In this document: positions 52,635 to 62,363 of the stretch, in pieces
Numbering within the stretch: position 1 is the stretch's first letter
How the letters are laid out: each line of letters starts with the position of its first letter
Source of the DNA: Argentina anserina
Taxonomy: Eukaryota; Streptophyta; Magnoliopsida; Rosales; Rosaceae
Direction of reading: 5' to 3'
DNA: 64,000 nt
Assembly (NCBI RefSeq): GCF_933775445.1
Contig: NW_026089507.1
Location: forward strand, 186,001 to 250,000
Notes under the pieces: generated by a model
Told to the model about the DNA's origin: nothing
Seen by the model: only the letters and a program-made list of their open reading frames with translations
The model's database searches: none
Made by a program: the position numbers and the translations under genes

Positions 52635-53244
52635 TGATAGGAGCACTTTGTGCTACGTTCTTAATATGTTTCTACCTCCAATTGTACTTTGCTTAACCCT
52701 TATTGTTGTAATATCGAGTCATTGAGTCACAATAGGAGTCTTGGATGGTTATGGATGTGTTTTTGTGCTTACACGAGTTAAAAACGAAGAATTGGTCTAG
52801 AGTCCTAGTTTGAGTAGGAATCCTTATAGGACTAGGAAACCTAGTTGAATTAGGAGTCTTCATCTTTCGACGTTTTGGTCGCATTGGCGATATCTTGAGA
52901 GTCATGTTTGCATTAGGAATCCTTGTTAGACTAGGAAACGTACCATTTTGGAAAGTCCTACTTGAACTCAAACTCTTATTACGAAACTTTCCTAAATGAA
53001 CTTCCTTGTTCTAGTAACTTTCTTATTCTAGTAAGTTTCCTTTTTGCAAATTAGAAACTTTCCTAATCTAGTTGAGCTCATCTATTTCATATGTCTTTTT
53101 AAGACAACTATTGTCTAGATTAAGACATGAATTTCGAATGAATTATCTTTTACTTATGTTATTCTTTTCTTATTTTCAGATTTGAAGAGATAATTCAAGG
53201 AGGGAATTAAGGAGGCCGTGTACTACATGGAGAAGGAGTCCTAT

Positions 53245-53411
53245 GCCGAGCTACCATTCAGGTTTTAAAGGGAGATTAATTTCAGAATTTTGGAGATAAT
53301 ATCTAGAGAAAAAGAAGGAGTTTCAGTCGTGCTATCCTTCCATTCAATCAAAGAGAGCCGTGCCCTATCTATTCAGCTTGTGAAGGAAGCTTTTCCGTGC
53401 CTATCATTCAG
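53245..53411 (+). promoter_or_regulatory. Degenerate repeated motifs in U3
   Basis: Four related motifs lie at 53245-53262, 53326-53346, 53357-53376 and 53395-53411, with the common theme (G)CCGTGC, CTATC or CTACC, then ATTCAG. They are 150-340 bp upstream of the TATA box, where retroelement enhancers usually sit. Function is not shown. Confidence 0.5.
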
Positions 53412-53583
53412 CAAAATACAAGGAGAGTCCAGCCCATGTAACCCTAGAGAAATAAGGAGATAAAGACTGAATTTTCGCAGGAACAAGGGCAGCCATTCGA
53501 TGCATTCATTGAGGAGAGATCACAGCCATGTATTGATGGACCAAGCAGCCCAAAACCGAGCAGCCTCTCCTCCCTTGGTTCCT

Positions 53584-53593
53584 CTATATATAG
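53584..53593 (+). promoter_or_regulatory. TATA box of the 5' LTR promoter
   Basis: CTATATATAG follows CTCCTCCCTTGGTTCCT and is followed by CTCGGCCTCCC. It aligns with TATAAAAG of the solo LTR. A transcription start about 30 bp downstream (near 53620) is inferred. Confidence 0.65.
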
Positions 53594-54612
53594 CTCGGCC
53601 TCCCTTCATAAAATGGATCTCCATTCTCTCACAAAGCTAGCCGAATTGCTGCCCAAACACAACCAGAAAATTCAAGCCACAAAACCTTCATCCATCATCA
53701 CCAAACCGTGCTCATCTTCCTCCTCTTCCAAATCCGAATCCATTCTTGCCGAATCCTAGAAGGTTTCTAAAGTGTGATTCATCCATGGCTTGTAATTTTT
53801 CTTTTGGTTTTCTGAAATTTTCGATTTCATTGTATGAATTCTTGGATGTGATTTTCGGTTTTATATATGAAGAACATAAATTCAGACTTCTTTGGTTTTA
53901 TGTTTTGATTGTATGAATTCATGAGATTTGTATGTTTGCTGTGTATAATGATATAGGGGCAGTAGGTTTCGAAATAATTTTAGGTTTTATTTCAATTAGT
54001 TCCTTGAACTTATACATCTAAATCAATGCTTGAGGAAGCCAAGGCCATGGTTCTCCTAGGGTTGCGATTTAATTCACCAAAGTGTTCTTCGATTGAATAT
54101 GCGCTTCGTGTTTCAATTATGGATACTTATATAGGGCTGTGATAGTTCTAGGAATTTGCATGCTTAATCAAGATGAGTGACGCCATGCTTGCTTACATGT
54201 CTCCAATTCGACTTAATGTGCTTATGTGCTACTTTGTGTTTAACTAGTACGCTTCGTTATGTTGAACTCTTTTTAGCATATGTTTAGGATTGAACGCTTC
54301 GTTGATTCTAGATAAATAAGAGGTCTTAACGATTAGATGAACCGCTTCGGACTCTAATTAGAATTGGAATTGAAATGGACTTAAGAAGAATCGAAAATAC
54401 TTGCTGCCTATATGTTGTTCTATGCATGTCATACATGTTTCTTGAGTAGAATTCGTGTTTTGGTTATGTGATGAATGGTTGATCAATTGTATATAAGTAA
54501 TTTAGGATTTATTTTAAGTAGTAGTTTTAGAATCCAACTCAAATCCCCCAATAACATGATAAGTGTTGAGGCCCTTTTGATTCCCCGGACTGAACGATCC
54601 CTGCTTATTCTA

Positions 54613-54634
54613 TACTAACGATGATGTTTTACAG
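54613..54634 (+). other. Branch-point plus 3' splice-site-like motif at the U5 end
   Basis: A perfect TACTAAC (54613-54619) is followed by TTTTACAG|G (CAG ends 54634), 36 bp before the LTR end. It is conserved in the solo LTR. A possible donor, AAG|GTTTCT, lies at 53762/53763 just after the CT-rich leader. Splicing is an inference from motif content only. Confidence 0.4.
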
Positions 54635-54673
54635 GGTATTTTATAGACGTTCTAACAAAACGCTCTATCATTT

Positions 54674-54691
54674 TGGCGCCGTTGCCGGGGA
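54674..54691 (+). other. Primer binding site, tRNA-Asp type
   Basis: TGGCGCCGTTGCCGGGGA begins 3 bp after the 5' LTR. It is complementary over 18 nt to the 3' end (including CCA) of plant tRNA-Asp(GTC), as recalled from the conserved tRNA sequence. The tRNA would prime minus-strand cDNA synthesis here. This primer choice is characteristic of Athila elements. Confidence 0.93.
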
Positions 54692-54826
54692 ATTGATTAA
54701 TTCTCAATGCTTTGAAGTGTTAATCTTATGTTATATTGTGAATTGTATAAGTGTATATTGGTTTTTATGTTTCTGTGAATAGTGATCGGAAATTTGGTTC
54801 CTGTGAATAGTAATTCGAAGGATTCG

Positions 54827-54856
<30 letters not shown>
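54827..54856 (+). repeat. A30 homopolymer in the leader
   Basis: Thirty consecutive A residues follow GATTCG. Length at such runs is prone to both sequencing and replication error. The open frame read from its complement (poly-F) is meaningless. Confidence 0.9.
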
Positions 54857-54859
<3 letters not shown>

Positions 54860-55771
54860 TATAGAACGAAAAAATTTTGTGTGTGTGGAAAGTTGTTTTT
54901 TTGTTATATTGTTGTAGTAGTATGCCTATAGGAAACTTATTACACATAGTAATTTTTTTTTTTTTAGGGAAGCTAAATGTTTATTTATGCGAGGTTTATT
55001 GTAAGTTATAAGGTGAACGGAATAGGTAAAGTCCATTTTGTTAATACTAGCCTTAACCCTCCATTTGTACCTTGCAAAGGTCACTTGGGGTTGAGGGCGG
55101 CTTTTATTAACACTTTGGGGCCAGTCTAACACACAAAGTTGTTCCGAGCTGAGTAAGGGGCTATGCTATTTTCATTACCCTGGTTCAAGGTTTACAAAAT
55201 TGGATCTCAGAGGCCCATAGACTGACATACATCTCGGTGATGGAGTCGATTGGGAAAGCATCCTTTCGAGGTTGTGGCCCCCGTGGTGTCCAACAAATGA
55301 GTCCTGCCTTGTGACTATCTCTGATTCTAGCTATCAAGCCTTCTGAAACAAAGGAATGAGTTTGTGTCTAGACGACGTACTTAGGCCGCACGTCCACCTC
55401 ACTTTATAACTTAGAAGATAACTTTATATAAATAGATGTATATAGTTTCAAAAGAAAATGATGTTCTAATTTTTAAGGTATATCGGATAAAGCAAGACCC
55501 TTACCTTGGGCTGTTTCAGTCCATTGCACAGTTAGCTCCTCTGCTCCACGTACCTTAAAAGTTAGGATTGTGTGTGAATAAAATCAATTAGACTTAGTTA
55601 TACCCCTACACTTGTGATTTTCGAAATATAGAAGAAAAGAAACAAAGAAAACGAAATTGAACAAAGATATAAAGAGAGTGACGTTTTGTAAAGGAAGAGA
55701 ACGAAAATTTGTAATTTAAAGGAAGAAGAAGTTTATATTTACTTATACTTGTATTTCATATGTTGTAGAGA

Positions 55772-55797
55772 TACTAATATATATGTGTTCTTTTCAG
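55772..55797 (+). other. Possible 3' splice site just before gag
   Basis: TACTAAT (55772-55778) is followed by a T-rich stretch and TTTTCAG|G (CAG ends 55797), nine bases before the gag ATG. With a donor in the leader (GTAAGT at 55001) or in the LTR (after 53762), splicing would remove most upstream ATGs. Only the motifs are seen. Usage is inferred. Confidence 0.4.
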
Positions 55798-55805
55798 GCT
55801 AATGA

Positions 55806-58307
55806 ATGTCCAAGATTACTGGTTGGTCCGAAGAGATTAGTGCTCGCCTGAAAAGAATTCAGCCTCCATCTCAGTTCGATAACGTATCCATTGAATCAGA
55901 TTCATTTCACGAAGAGAAAGAGTTTGGGTCCATTTCACCATTTCCAAGTGCAACGAGTTGTAGTGGGCTCAATCCTTTGTTCTTTGAGGATCCGGAGTTA
56001 GAATTGTTGACAAGCCCATTTCCATTAGCCCAGTTGAATTTCGATCTACCCGATCCAAAACTTGAAAATCAAGAAGAAGTAATGGCATCAATTAGAGAAC
56101 AAAATGGTCAAGTTGAAGGAGCAGTTGGTGGGACAGCACCCTCTAACATTGCATATCCTGTTCCACAAGAGGGCAAGACTAGTGATTTCGTTTTAAAGAG
56201 TGGGTTTCTACATCATTTACCCAAGTTTCATGGTCTTTCTGGTGAGGATCCTAATCAACATCTCACCTTGTTCCAATTCAACTGTGAGACTATGTGCCCA
56301 AGAGGAGCAGACATTCAGATTGTGAAGATGCGAGCATTTCCTTACTCATTGGAGGACCGTGCTCAGAAATGGTTATTTGAGGTGCCAGCTGGTAGGATCA
56401 CTTCTTGGACTACCATGGTGAACGAATTTCTATCCAAATACTTCCCATCTTCAAGAGTCACTCACATAAGGAAGCAGATCACCGGTATCAAGCAAGGCCC
56501 CGATGAGTCGTTTTACAACTACTATGAGAGATTCAGGTCTCTTATAGCATCATGTCCAGCTCATGGCATTAGGGAAGGTCTACTCCTTCAATACTTTTAT
56601 GAAGGCCTTCTACAAATGGAAAGGGAGTTCCTTGATTCAGCTGCTGGTGGTTCGTTCTTGGACAAGAGCAATGTCATGGCAAAAGATCTTTTGGAGAAGA
56701 GAGCAATGAATAACCAACAGTTTGGGACATCTGCAAGTACTACAAGGCAGGTGCATGAGACTCACTCCAGTTCGAACTCTGCTCTAGAGGACAAGGTCGA
56801 CAAGTTGTCTAAGATGATGAGCCATTTCATGAAGTCTAATGGAGCTCAAGTCTGTGGGATATGTACGGAGGGGCACCCTACTGATCAGTGTCCTCAAGTT
56901 GCTTCAAGTGGAGAGTATGAAGAAGTCAATGCCCTTGGTTATCAAGGAGGTCAGAGGTACAACCCATATTCAAATACCTACAATCCTGGCCTACGTGATC
57001 ATCCTAACTTTCGATGGTCCAACAATGAAAATGTACTAAGGCCACATCAGAATCAAATGCAATTTGGGCCTCGTCCGGGTGGTTTGTTTAGACCACAAGC
57101 TCCACTACTCAATTTACCACCTCCAAATGTGGCTGCTACTCCGAATTATGATGAGTTGTTGAAATCCTTAGCTGCTGGGCAAAGTCAGTTGAATACCGTT
57201 ACTCAAACTTTGGTTGTGGGTCAACAAGCAAATAGCAAGGACATTGCGGAGCTGAAAACGCATATGGGCCAAGTAGTGGACTTCATGGGCCGATTTTCTG
57301 AGCAAGGGAAGCTGCCTAGTGGTGTCATACCCAACCCAAGAAATGAACAAGCCCAAGCTATCATAACAAGGAGTGGGCTTGAGCTAAAGGAGAGCCCAAA
57401 TGTTGCAAAAAAGGCCCATACAGCCCATGACCATAAAAGTGACGAAATTCCTATGATGATGGACTTGGAGAAGGATCCAGCTACCTCCAAGAAGGAGATG
57501 GTGCCGCCCCATGATGCACCCAAAGGTACAACTCCTAACTCAAGTGATTTAGTTAAGACTAATCCTGTTTCGTGTGTACCTTTCCCTTCTAGGTTTGCAA
57601 AGAGCAAGAAGGATAAATCAGATGAGGAGGTATTGGAAGTCTTTAGGAAGGTGGAAGTTAACCTTCCTTTGTTGGAGTGCATCAAGCAAATTCCCAAGTA
57701 TGCAAAATTTCTTAAGGAGCTTTGCACTTCAAGAAGGAAGACTAGGGAGGAGAAGGTAGTGAAAATGAATGAGACAGTTTCAGCTGTCATCCAAAGGAAG
57801 CTACCCCCTAAGATGAAGGACCCCGGAAGTTTCTCCGTCCCATGCAAAATTGGTAACACGTTATTTGAAAATGTTATGCTTGATCTAGGTGCTTCAATAA
57901 ATGTTATGCCTTATAATGTTTATCAATCACTAGGATTAGGACCTTTAAAGAATGATAACGTGATTATTCAATTAGCTGATCGATCTAACAAGTACCCTAA
58001 GGGGTATGTTGAGGATGTCCTTGTGCAGGTTAGTCACCTTATTTTCCCTGCAGATTTTTATGTGCTAGACATGGAGGTATCACCCTTGGAGACAACTCCA
58101 CTGCTTTTGGGGAGACCGTTCATGAGAACTGCAAGGACATGCATCGATGTGGCCAATGGGAGTTTATCAATGGAATTTGATGGAGATGTTATCAGCTTCA
58201 ATGTTTTTGAGGCAATGAAATACCCAGTTTCTGACCTTAACTCGTGTTTTGCTATTGATGTTGTTGAATCTATTGCGCAGGTTATGTCAGAAACGTTGGA
58301 AGCATAG
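55806..58307 (+). CDS. gag-pro: Gag-protease polyprotein (833 aa)
   Basis: This encodes the capsid/nucleocapsid protein plus an aspartic protease. Residues 1-137 are low in recognisable features. About 138-300 form the retrotransposon Gag core (FHGLSGEDPNQHL, then W..EVPAGRITSW and FLSKYFPSSR). A zinc knuckle of the CCHC kind lies at C350, C353, H357 and C362, with only three residues between the second C and H. NTYNPGLRDHPNFRW (about 389-403) is a signature of Athila-like Gag. The protease lies at about 675-800, with the active-site loop DLGAS at 693-697 (the lineage's variant of D-T/S-G) and the flap/core phrase LLGRPF at 766-771. The chosen ATG at 55806 is preceded by another out-of-frame ATG at 55802 that stops after 12 codons. 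The ORF ends in TAG, with pol in the same frame after it. No frameshift or internal stop was seen, so the product looks intact. Confidence 0.95.
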   Translation: MSKITGWSEEISARLKRIQPPSQFDNVSIESDSFHEEKEFGSISPFPSATSCSGLNPLFFEDPELELLTSPFPLAQLNFDLPDPKLENQEEVMASIREQNGQVEGAVGGTAPSNIAYPVPQEGKTSDFVLKSGFLHHLPKFHGLSGEDPNQHLTLFQFNCETMCPRGADIQIVKMRAFPYSLEDRAQKWLFEVPAGRITSWTTMVNEFLSKYFPSSRVTHIRKQITGIKQGPDESFYNYYERFRSLIASCPAHGIREGLLLQYFYEGLLQMEREFLDSAAGGSFLDKSNVMAKDLLEKRAMNNQQFGTSASTTRQVHETHSSSNSALEDKVDKLSKMMSHFMKSNGAQVCGICTEGHPTDQCPQVASSGEYEEVNALGYQGGQRYNPYSNTYNPGLRDHPNFRWSNNENVLRPHQNQMQFGPRPGGLFRPQAPLLNLPPPNVAATPNYDELLKSLAAGQSQLNTVTQTLVVGQQANSKDIAELKTHMGQVVDFMGRFSEQGKLPSGVIPNPRNEQAQAIITRSGLELKESPNVAKKAHTAHDHKSDEIPMMMDLEKDPATSKKEMVPPHDAPKGTTPNSSDLVKTNPVSCVPFPSRFAKSKKDKSDEEVLEVFRKVEVNLPLLECIKQIPKYAKFLKELCTSRRKTREEKVVKMNETVSAVIQRKLPPKMKDPGSFSVPCKIGNTLFENVMLDLGASINVMPYNVYQSLGLGPLKNDNVIIQLADRSNKYPKGYVEDVLVQVSHLIFPADFYVLDMEVSPLETTPLLLGRPFMRTARTCIDVANGSLSMEFDGDVISFNVFEAMKYPVSDLNSCFAIDVVESIAQVMSETLEA

Positions 58308-58313
58308 CAATTA
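58305..58313 (+). promoter_or_regulatory. Probable stop-codon readthrough site between gag-pro and pol
   Basis: The gag-pro ORF ends in TAG and continues in the same frame with CAA TTA GCT ATG. UAG-CAA-UUA fits the known type I readthrough context (UAG CAR YYA) best described from tobamovirus replicase genes. Readthrough would yield a Gag-Pro-Pol fusion in limiting amounts. The in-frame relation and sequence are seen directly. Readthrough activity is inferred. Confidence 0.75.
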
Positions 58314-58316
58314 GCT

Positions 58317-61300
58317 ATGGAGCAAGGGGCCGGATTTGACAAGCATGGGGACCGTGTCCCAAGAGAGGAGTGGGCTGATCTTGAGCCCAAGATTTTCGAA
58401 ATTCTTTGTGAGCTTGAAGCTCAACCGTTCAAAAGGTATCCCTCTTTCTTGTCAATTCCCATTTCCACTAACAAATTGTTACCATCTGTGGTTCAGGCCC
58501 CAAAGTTAGATTTGAAGCAGCTTCCAGATCATTTGAAGTATGTGTACCTTGGAAAGGATGATACTCTACCAGTTATTGTGTCATCAACGCTGAGTGAGCA
58601 GCAGGAAGCTAGATTGATTGATGTGCTTAAGAGGAACAAGACCGCTATTGGATGGACTTTGGCGGATATCAAGGGAATCAGCCCTACAACTTGTGTTCAT
58701 AGGATCTTATTAGAGGATGGCGCCAAGCCTACACGTGATGCTCAAAGGAGATTGCACCCACCAATGATGAAAATCGTGAAAGATGAGGTGATCAAGCTGC
58801 TTGATTGTGGAGTGATCTATCCCATCTCGGACAGTCGGTGGATTTCGCCAGTGCAAGTTGTGCCTAAGAAGAGTGGGGTGACTGTTGTGAAAAATGAGGC
58901 GAATGAGTTAGTACCCCAGAGGTTGGTGACCGGTCATAGGATGTGCATTGATTATAGGAAGCTGAATGCTACAACACGCAAGGATCACATGCCTTTGCCG
59001 TTCATGGACCAGATGTTGGAAAGATTAGCCGGGCACGAGTTCTTTTGTTTTCTAGATGGGTATAGTGGCTATAACCAGATATGCATTCATCCGGAAGATC
59101 AAGAGAAAACGACATTTACATGTCCATTTGGCACTTTTGCATATCGACGCATGCCCTTTGGGTTGTGCAACGCACCAGGTACGTTTCAGCGATGTATGCT
59201 TGCTATTTTCTCTGACTTTATCGAAAATATCATTGAAGTTTTTATGGATGACTTTAGTGTTTATGGTAAAAACTTTGATGCATGTTTAGAGAATTTAGAG
59301 TTAATATTGAAAAGGTGTGTAGAAACTAACCTTGTGCTTAATTGGGAAAAATGCCACTTCATGGTTAATCAAGGGATAGTTTTGGGACATATTGTATCTG
59401 CTAAGGGTATTCAGGTAGACAAGGCTAAGGTTGATATTGTGCATCACTTACCCTCTCCCACAACTGTGAGAGAGGTTCGTTCTTTCCTTGGTCATGCAGG
59501 ATTTTATAGGAGATTCATCAAGGATTTTTCCATGGTGGCGAGACCTATGTGTACCCTATTGCAGAAGGATATGCCGTTCATATGGGATGATGCATGTGAA
59601 AAAGCATTTGTGAAGTTGAAGGAGTTGTTGACTAGTGCACCCATCATTTGTCCTCCGGATTGGAACCTGCCCTTTGAGTTGATGTGCGATGCTTCGGATT
59701 ATGCCGTTGGGGCGGTGTTGGGCCAAAGAAGAGAAAAGAAGCCCGTAGTGATCTACTATGCGTCTAGGACTCTTAATGAGGCCCAGATGAATTATTCGAC
59801 TACGGAAAAAGAACTTTTGGCTGTAATATTTGCTTTAGACAAATTTCGATCATATCTTTTGCATTCTAAAGTTGTTGTGTATTCTGACCATGCAGCCTTA
59901 AGGTATTTGATGACAAAGAAGGATGCTAAGCCCAGATTGATCCGATGGATTCTATTGATTCAAGAGTTTGACCTTGAGATTCGAGACAAGAAGGGAAGTG
60001 AGAATGTGGTGGCTGATCATTTGAGTAGGATCGTGCGAGATGAGGAAAGAGAGCCACTACGTGAGACTTTCCCAGATGAGCAACTCTTTGGGATAGAGGT
60101 AAGTGTGCCTTGGTATGCCGATATTGTCAATTATTTAGTTACTAAGGATTTTCCTAGTACACTTTCGCATGCTAATAAGGTTAAATTGAAGAAAATGGCT
60201 AGATACTATATTTGGGATGAACCGTATTTATGGAAACAATGTAGTGATCAAGTCATTAGGAGATGTGTCCCAGAGAATGAGCATAGGTCGATTCTTAACT
60301 TCTGTCATAGTGAGGCATGTGGAGGTCATTTTGGGCCTCGTAGAACAGCTTTAAAGGTGTTGGAATGTGGTTTCTATTGGCCTTCTATTTTCAAGGATGC
60401 ATATTTGTTTTGTGTTTCTTGTGATAGGTGTCAACGGACTGGTAATATTGGTAAGAGAGATCAAATGCCCTTATCCCCCATTATAATTGTCGAAATTTTT
60501 GATGTGTGGGGCATTGATTTCATGGGTCCATTTCCTTCATCTAGAGGTTTCTTGTATATCTTGTTAGCTGTTGATTATGTGTCGAAGTGGGTGGAAGCAA
60601 AAGCCACCCGAACTAATGATTCGAAAGTGGTTGCAGGTTTCTTGAGAACTAACATATTCTGCAGGTTTGGAGTACCAAGAGTTTTGATAAGTGATGGAGG
60701 TTCTCATTTCTGCAACCGGACAATTGAGGCATTGCTTAAGAAGTATGGAGTAACCCACAAGGTTTCGACACCATATCATCCTCAAACAAGTGGCATGGCA
60801 GAAGTGTCCAACAGAGAGATCAAGGGAATTCTGGAGAAAACTGTAGGTCCAACAAGGAAGGATTGGAGTGATCGATTAGATGATGCATTATGGGCCTACA
60901 GGACTGCGTACAAGACGCCTATTGGGATGTCACCATTCAGATTGGTGTATGGGAAGGCATGTCACCTTCCAGTGGAGTTAGAGCACAGAGCATGGTGGGC
61001 GGTGAAGACATTCAACATGGACAAGGATGCAGCTGGTCTTCATAGGAAATTGCAGCTCAATGAGCTTGAGGAGATACGAAATGACGCCTATGATGCTGCA
61101 TGGATTTACAAGGAGAAAACGAGAGCTTATCATGACAAGATGATTCGTGGGAAAGAGTTTGTAGTTGGTCAAAAAGTTCTTTTATTCCATTCTAGACTTA
61201 AACTTTTTCCTGGAAAATTACGTTCTCGTTGGGTTGGTCCATTTGTTGTTACTAATGTGTTTGCTCATGGTGCTATTGAAATTAAAAGTGACAAAACAGG

Positions 61301-61406
61301 TCAGACATTCAAGGTGAATGGGCATCGACTTAAGCCCTACTTTGAACCTTTTGAGGAGCACACGTATGAGGAGACGAGTGTGAGAGATGCGCCAACAGAT
61401 GTATGA
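58317..61406 (+). CDS. pol: Pol polyprotein: reverse transcriptase, RNase H, integrase (1029 aa)
   Basis: This encodes the enzymes that copy the element RNA into DNA and insert it. Reverse transcriptase spans about 147-370, with LDGYSG (D247) and the FMDD box (D311, D312) as catalytic aspartates. RNase H spans about 450-570, with D458, E499, D524 and D567. The integrase has an HHCC zinc finger (H664, H671, C702, C705) and a DD35E core (D734, D793, E829, with 58 and 35 residues between). It then has a GPY/F-type module (RWVGPF at 971-976). There is no chromodomain. The ATG at 58317 is the first after the stop but is in frame with gag-pro, so translation probably enters by readthrough and this start may not be used. 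All catalytic residues are present and no stop or frameshift interrupts it. [13 protein letters not shown] after the integrase core is typical of Athila. Confidence 0.96.
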   Translation: MEQGAGFDKHGDRVPREEWADLEPKIFEILCELEAQPFKRYPSFLSIPISTNKLLPSVVQAPKLDLKQLPDHLKYVYLGKDDTLPVIVSSTLSEQQEARLIDVLKRNKTAIGWTLADIKGISPTTCVHRILLEDGAKPTRDAQRRLHPPMMKIVKDEVIKLLDCGVIYPISDSRWISPVQVVPKKSGVTVVKNEANELVPQRLVTGHRMCIDYRKLNATTRKDHMPLPFMDQMLERLAGHEFFCFLDGYSGYNQICIHPEDQEKTTFTCPFGTFAYRRMPFGLCNAPGTFQRCMLAIFSDFIENIIEVFMDDFSVYGKNFDACLENLELILKRCVETNLVLNWEKCHFMVNQGIVLGHIVSAKGIQVDKAKVDIVHHLPSPTTVREVRSFLGHAGFYRRFIKDFSMVARPMCTLLQKDMPFIWDDACEKAFVKLKELLTSAPIICPPDWNLPFELMCDASDYAVGAVLGQRREKKPVVIYYASRTLNEAQMNYSTTEKELLAVIFALDKFRSYLLHSKVVVYSDHAALRYLMTKKDAKPRLIRWILLIQEFDLEIRDKKGSENVVADHLSRIVRDEEREPLRETFPDEQLFGIEVSVPWYADIVNYLVTKDFPSTLSHANKVKLKKMARYYIWDEPYLWKQCSDQVIRRCVPENEHRSILNFCHSEACGGHFGPRRTALKVLECGFYWPSIFKDAYLFCVSCDRCQRTGNIGKRDQMPLSPIIIVEIFDVWGIDFMGPFPSSRGFLYILLAVDYVSKWVEAKATRTNDSKVVAGFLRTNIFCRFGVPRVLISDGGSHFCNRTIEALLKKYGVTHKVSTPYHPQTSGMAEVSNREIKGILEKTVGPTRKDWSDRLDDALWAYRTAYKTPIGMSPFRLVYGKACHLPVELEHRAWWAVKTFNMDKDAAGLHRKLQLNELEEIRNDAYDAAWIYKEKTRAYHDKMIRGKEFVVGQKVLLFHSRLKLFPGKLRSRWVGPFVVTNVFAHGAIEIKSDKTGQTFKVNGHRLKPYFEPFEEHTYEETSVRDAPTDV

Positions 61407-61626
61407 GCATGAGAGAGTCTAGGCTGAGAGACTTTAAAACTCAAGCGCTGCATGGGAGGCAACCCATTTCAACCGTACCTGTGGAGGAGTCGTCTACGGG
61501 AGTTTGCATTTTCTTATCCCTTCACTCTTATGGTTGAATTGTATATGTATTGATGTGTGATCTTATTCTCTACTTATGAATTACATTCTGATTATTGAGC
61601 TTACATTGAGGACAATGTAATTTTCT

Positions 61627-61640
61627 AAGTGTGGGGTAGG
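61627..61640 (+). other. Polypurine-tract-like motif 1
   Basis: AAGTGTGGGGTAGG matches 13 of 14 bases of the motif directly before the 3' LTR (63187-63200), but lies 1.56 kb upstream of it. Confidence 0.55.
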
Positions 61641-62349
61641 GTTGCATGATCATTGTTTGCTGATTTTTGCTTTGATTTCATGATATAAACGAAAAAAGAA
61701 AGAAAAAATTCGTAAAAATGTTAGAAAATTCGAAAAAAATGTGTTGTTTTGAGTCTTAGGATGCCCCTAAAGTCTAGGATGATTATATCTCTAAATGCAT
61801 AGATGATGGTTTTGCATTTCATAAGAATTGAATTGTAAGTTTCATTGATAATGTGGATTTGGTATGAACATGTGAGAGTTGATTGAATGTAATATGACAT
61901 ACATGTTTGGTTAGTTTAAGTCCATAACAACCTGTGAGTTTTTGAGCCTATATATGCTTTCTTCTTGAGTGATAATATGAAATTTCGTGATTGTTTTGTG
62001 AACCTCATTATTCTTTGCATATTCAATGACTATGTGCCGTAGCTTTTAATGGACTCTAGAATTTACTAGAACTCATCTTTTGTGATTGTTGAAACTTTTA
62101 AGTCATAAAATGCTCTGATTTTGAAAGGGATTTATGGATCATTTCTAGGATTACCACCACTTTAGCCAAACAGCCATGTATCCCTATATGTGCCCTGTTT
62201 GGGACCCCTTAGTTGAACCCCATTTGAGCCTACATTGAGCCTTTTCTTCATCACCTATATTATCTCCATGCTTAGTATAGTTATCTCTACCTTGTCCTAT
62301 AGACTTGGCAGAACTATTTTTGAGATGATGTTGTGATGATGCATGAAAT

Positions 62350-62363
62350 AAGTGTGGGGTGGA
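62350..62363 (+). other. Polypurine-tract-like motif 2
   Basis: AAGTGTGGGGTGG is a second upstream copy of the polypurine-tract core, 0.84 kb before the 3' LTR. Confidence 0.55.

Larger units (their letters stand above)
52635..54670 (+). mobile_element. 5' LTR (2036 bp)
   Basis: The LTR starts TGATAG and ends CTATCA, a perfect 6-bp terminal inverted repeat with the canonical TG/CA. Its first 800 bp read the same as 63201-64000 with a constant offset of 10566 and no indel. A TATA box lies at 53584-53593, after which the sequence turns CT/CA-rich (likely R start and leader). U3 holds several degenerate CCGTGC-CTATC-ATTCAG motifs that are largely missing from the solo LTR. The AT-rich U5 end carries TACTAAC followed by TTTTACAG. 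A 92-codon open frame on the minus strand (52693-52971) recurs in both LTRs and is not considered a gene. Confidence 0.96.
54692..55805 (+). other. Untranslated leader between PBS and gag
   Basis: This is about 1.1 kb with no usable open frame on the plus strand. It holds a 30-A run (54827-54856), a T-rich stretch at 54953-54965, and a more GC-balanced core (about 55020-55560) with no recognised similarity. The end is purine-rich (55610-55735). It contains many ATG triplets ahead of gag. A GTAAGT donor-like site lies at 55001-55006 and an acceptor-like site at 55772-55797. It presumably carries packaging and dimerisation signals, which cannot be identified by eye. Confidence 0.7.

Noticed and set aside
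52693..52971. 92-codon minus-strand frame in the LTRs (also near 41557-41835 and 63259-63537)
   Set aside because: It recurs because the LTRs are copies, and it lies in U3 on the opposite strand. The product is S/T/R-rich with no known domain. Conservation follows from recent copying.
53165..53182. CTTATTTTCAG acceptor-like motif in U3
   Set aside because: It lies upstream of the inferred transcription start in the 5' LTR, so it cannot act on the element's own leader. In the 3' LTR it would be near the transcript end. Kept only as a note.
54765..54947. Minus-strand frame with a run of F residues
   Set aside because: It is created by reading the complement of the A30 run.
57221..57859. 212-codon minus-strand frame opposite gag-pro
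   Set aside because: It is a shadow of the gag-pro coding strand, with no domain and no own promoter signals.
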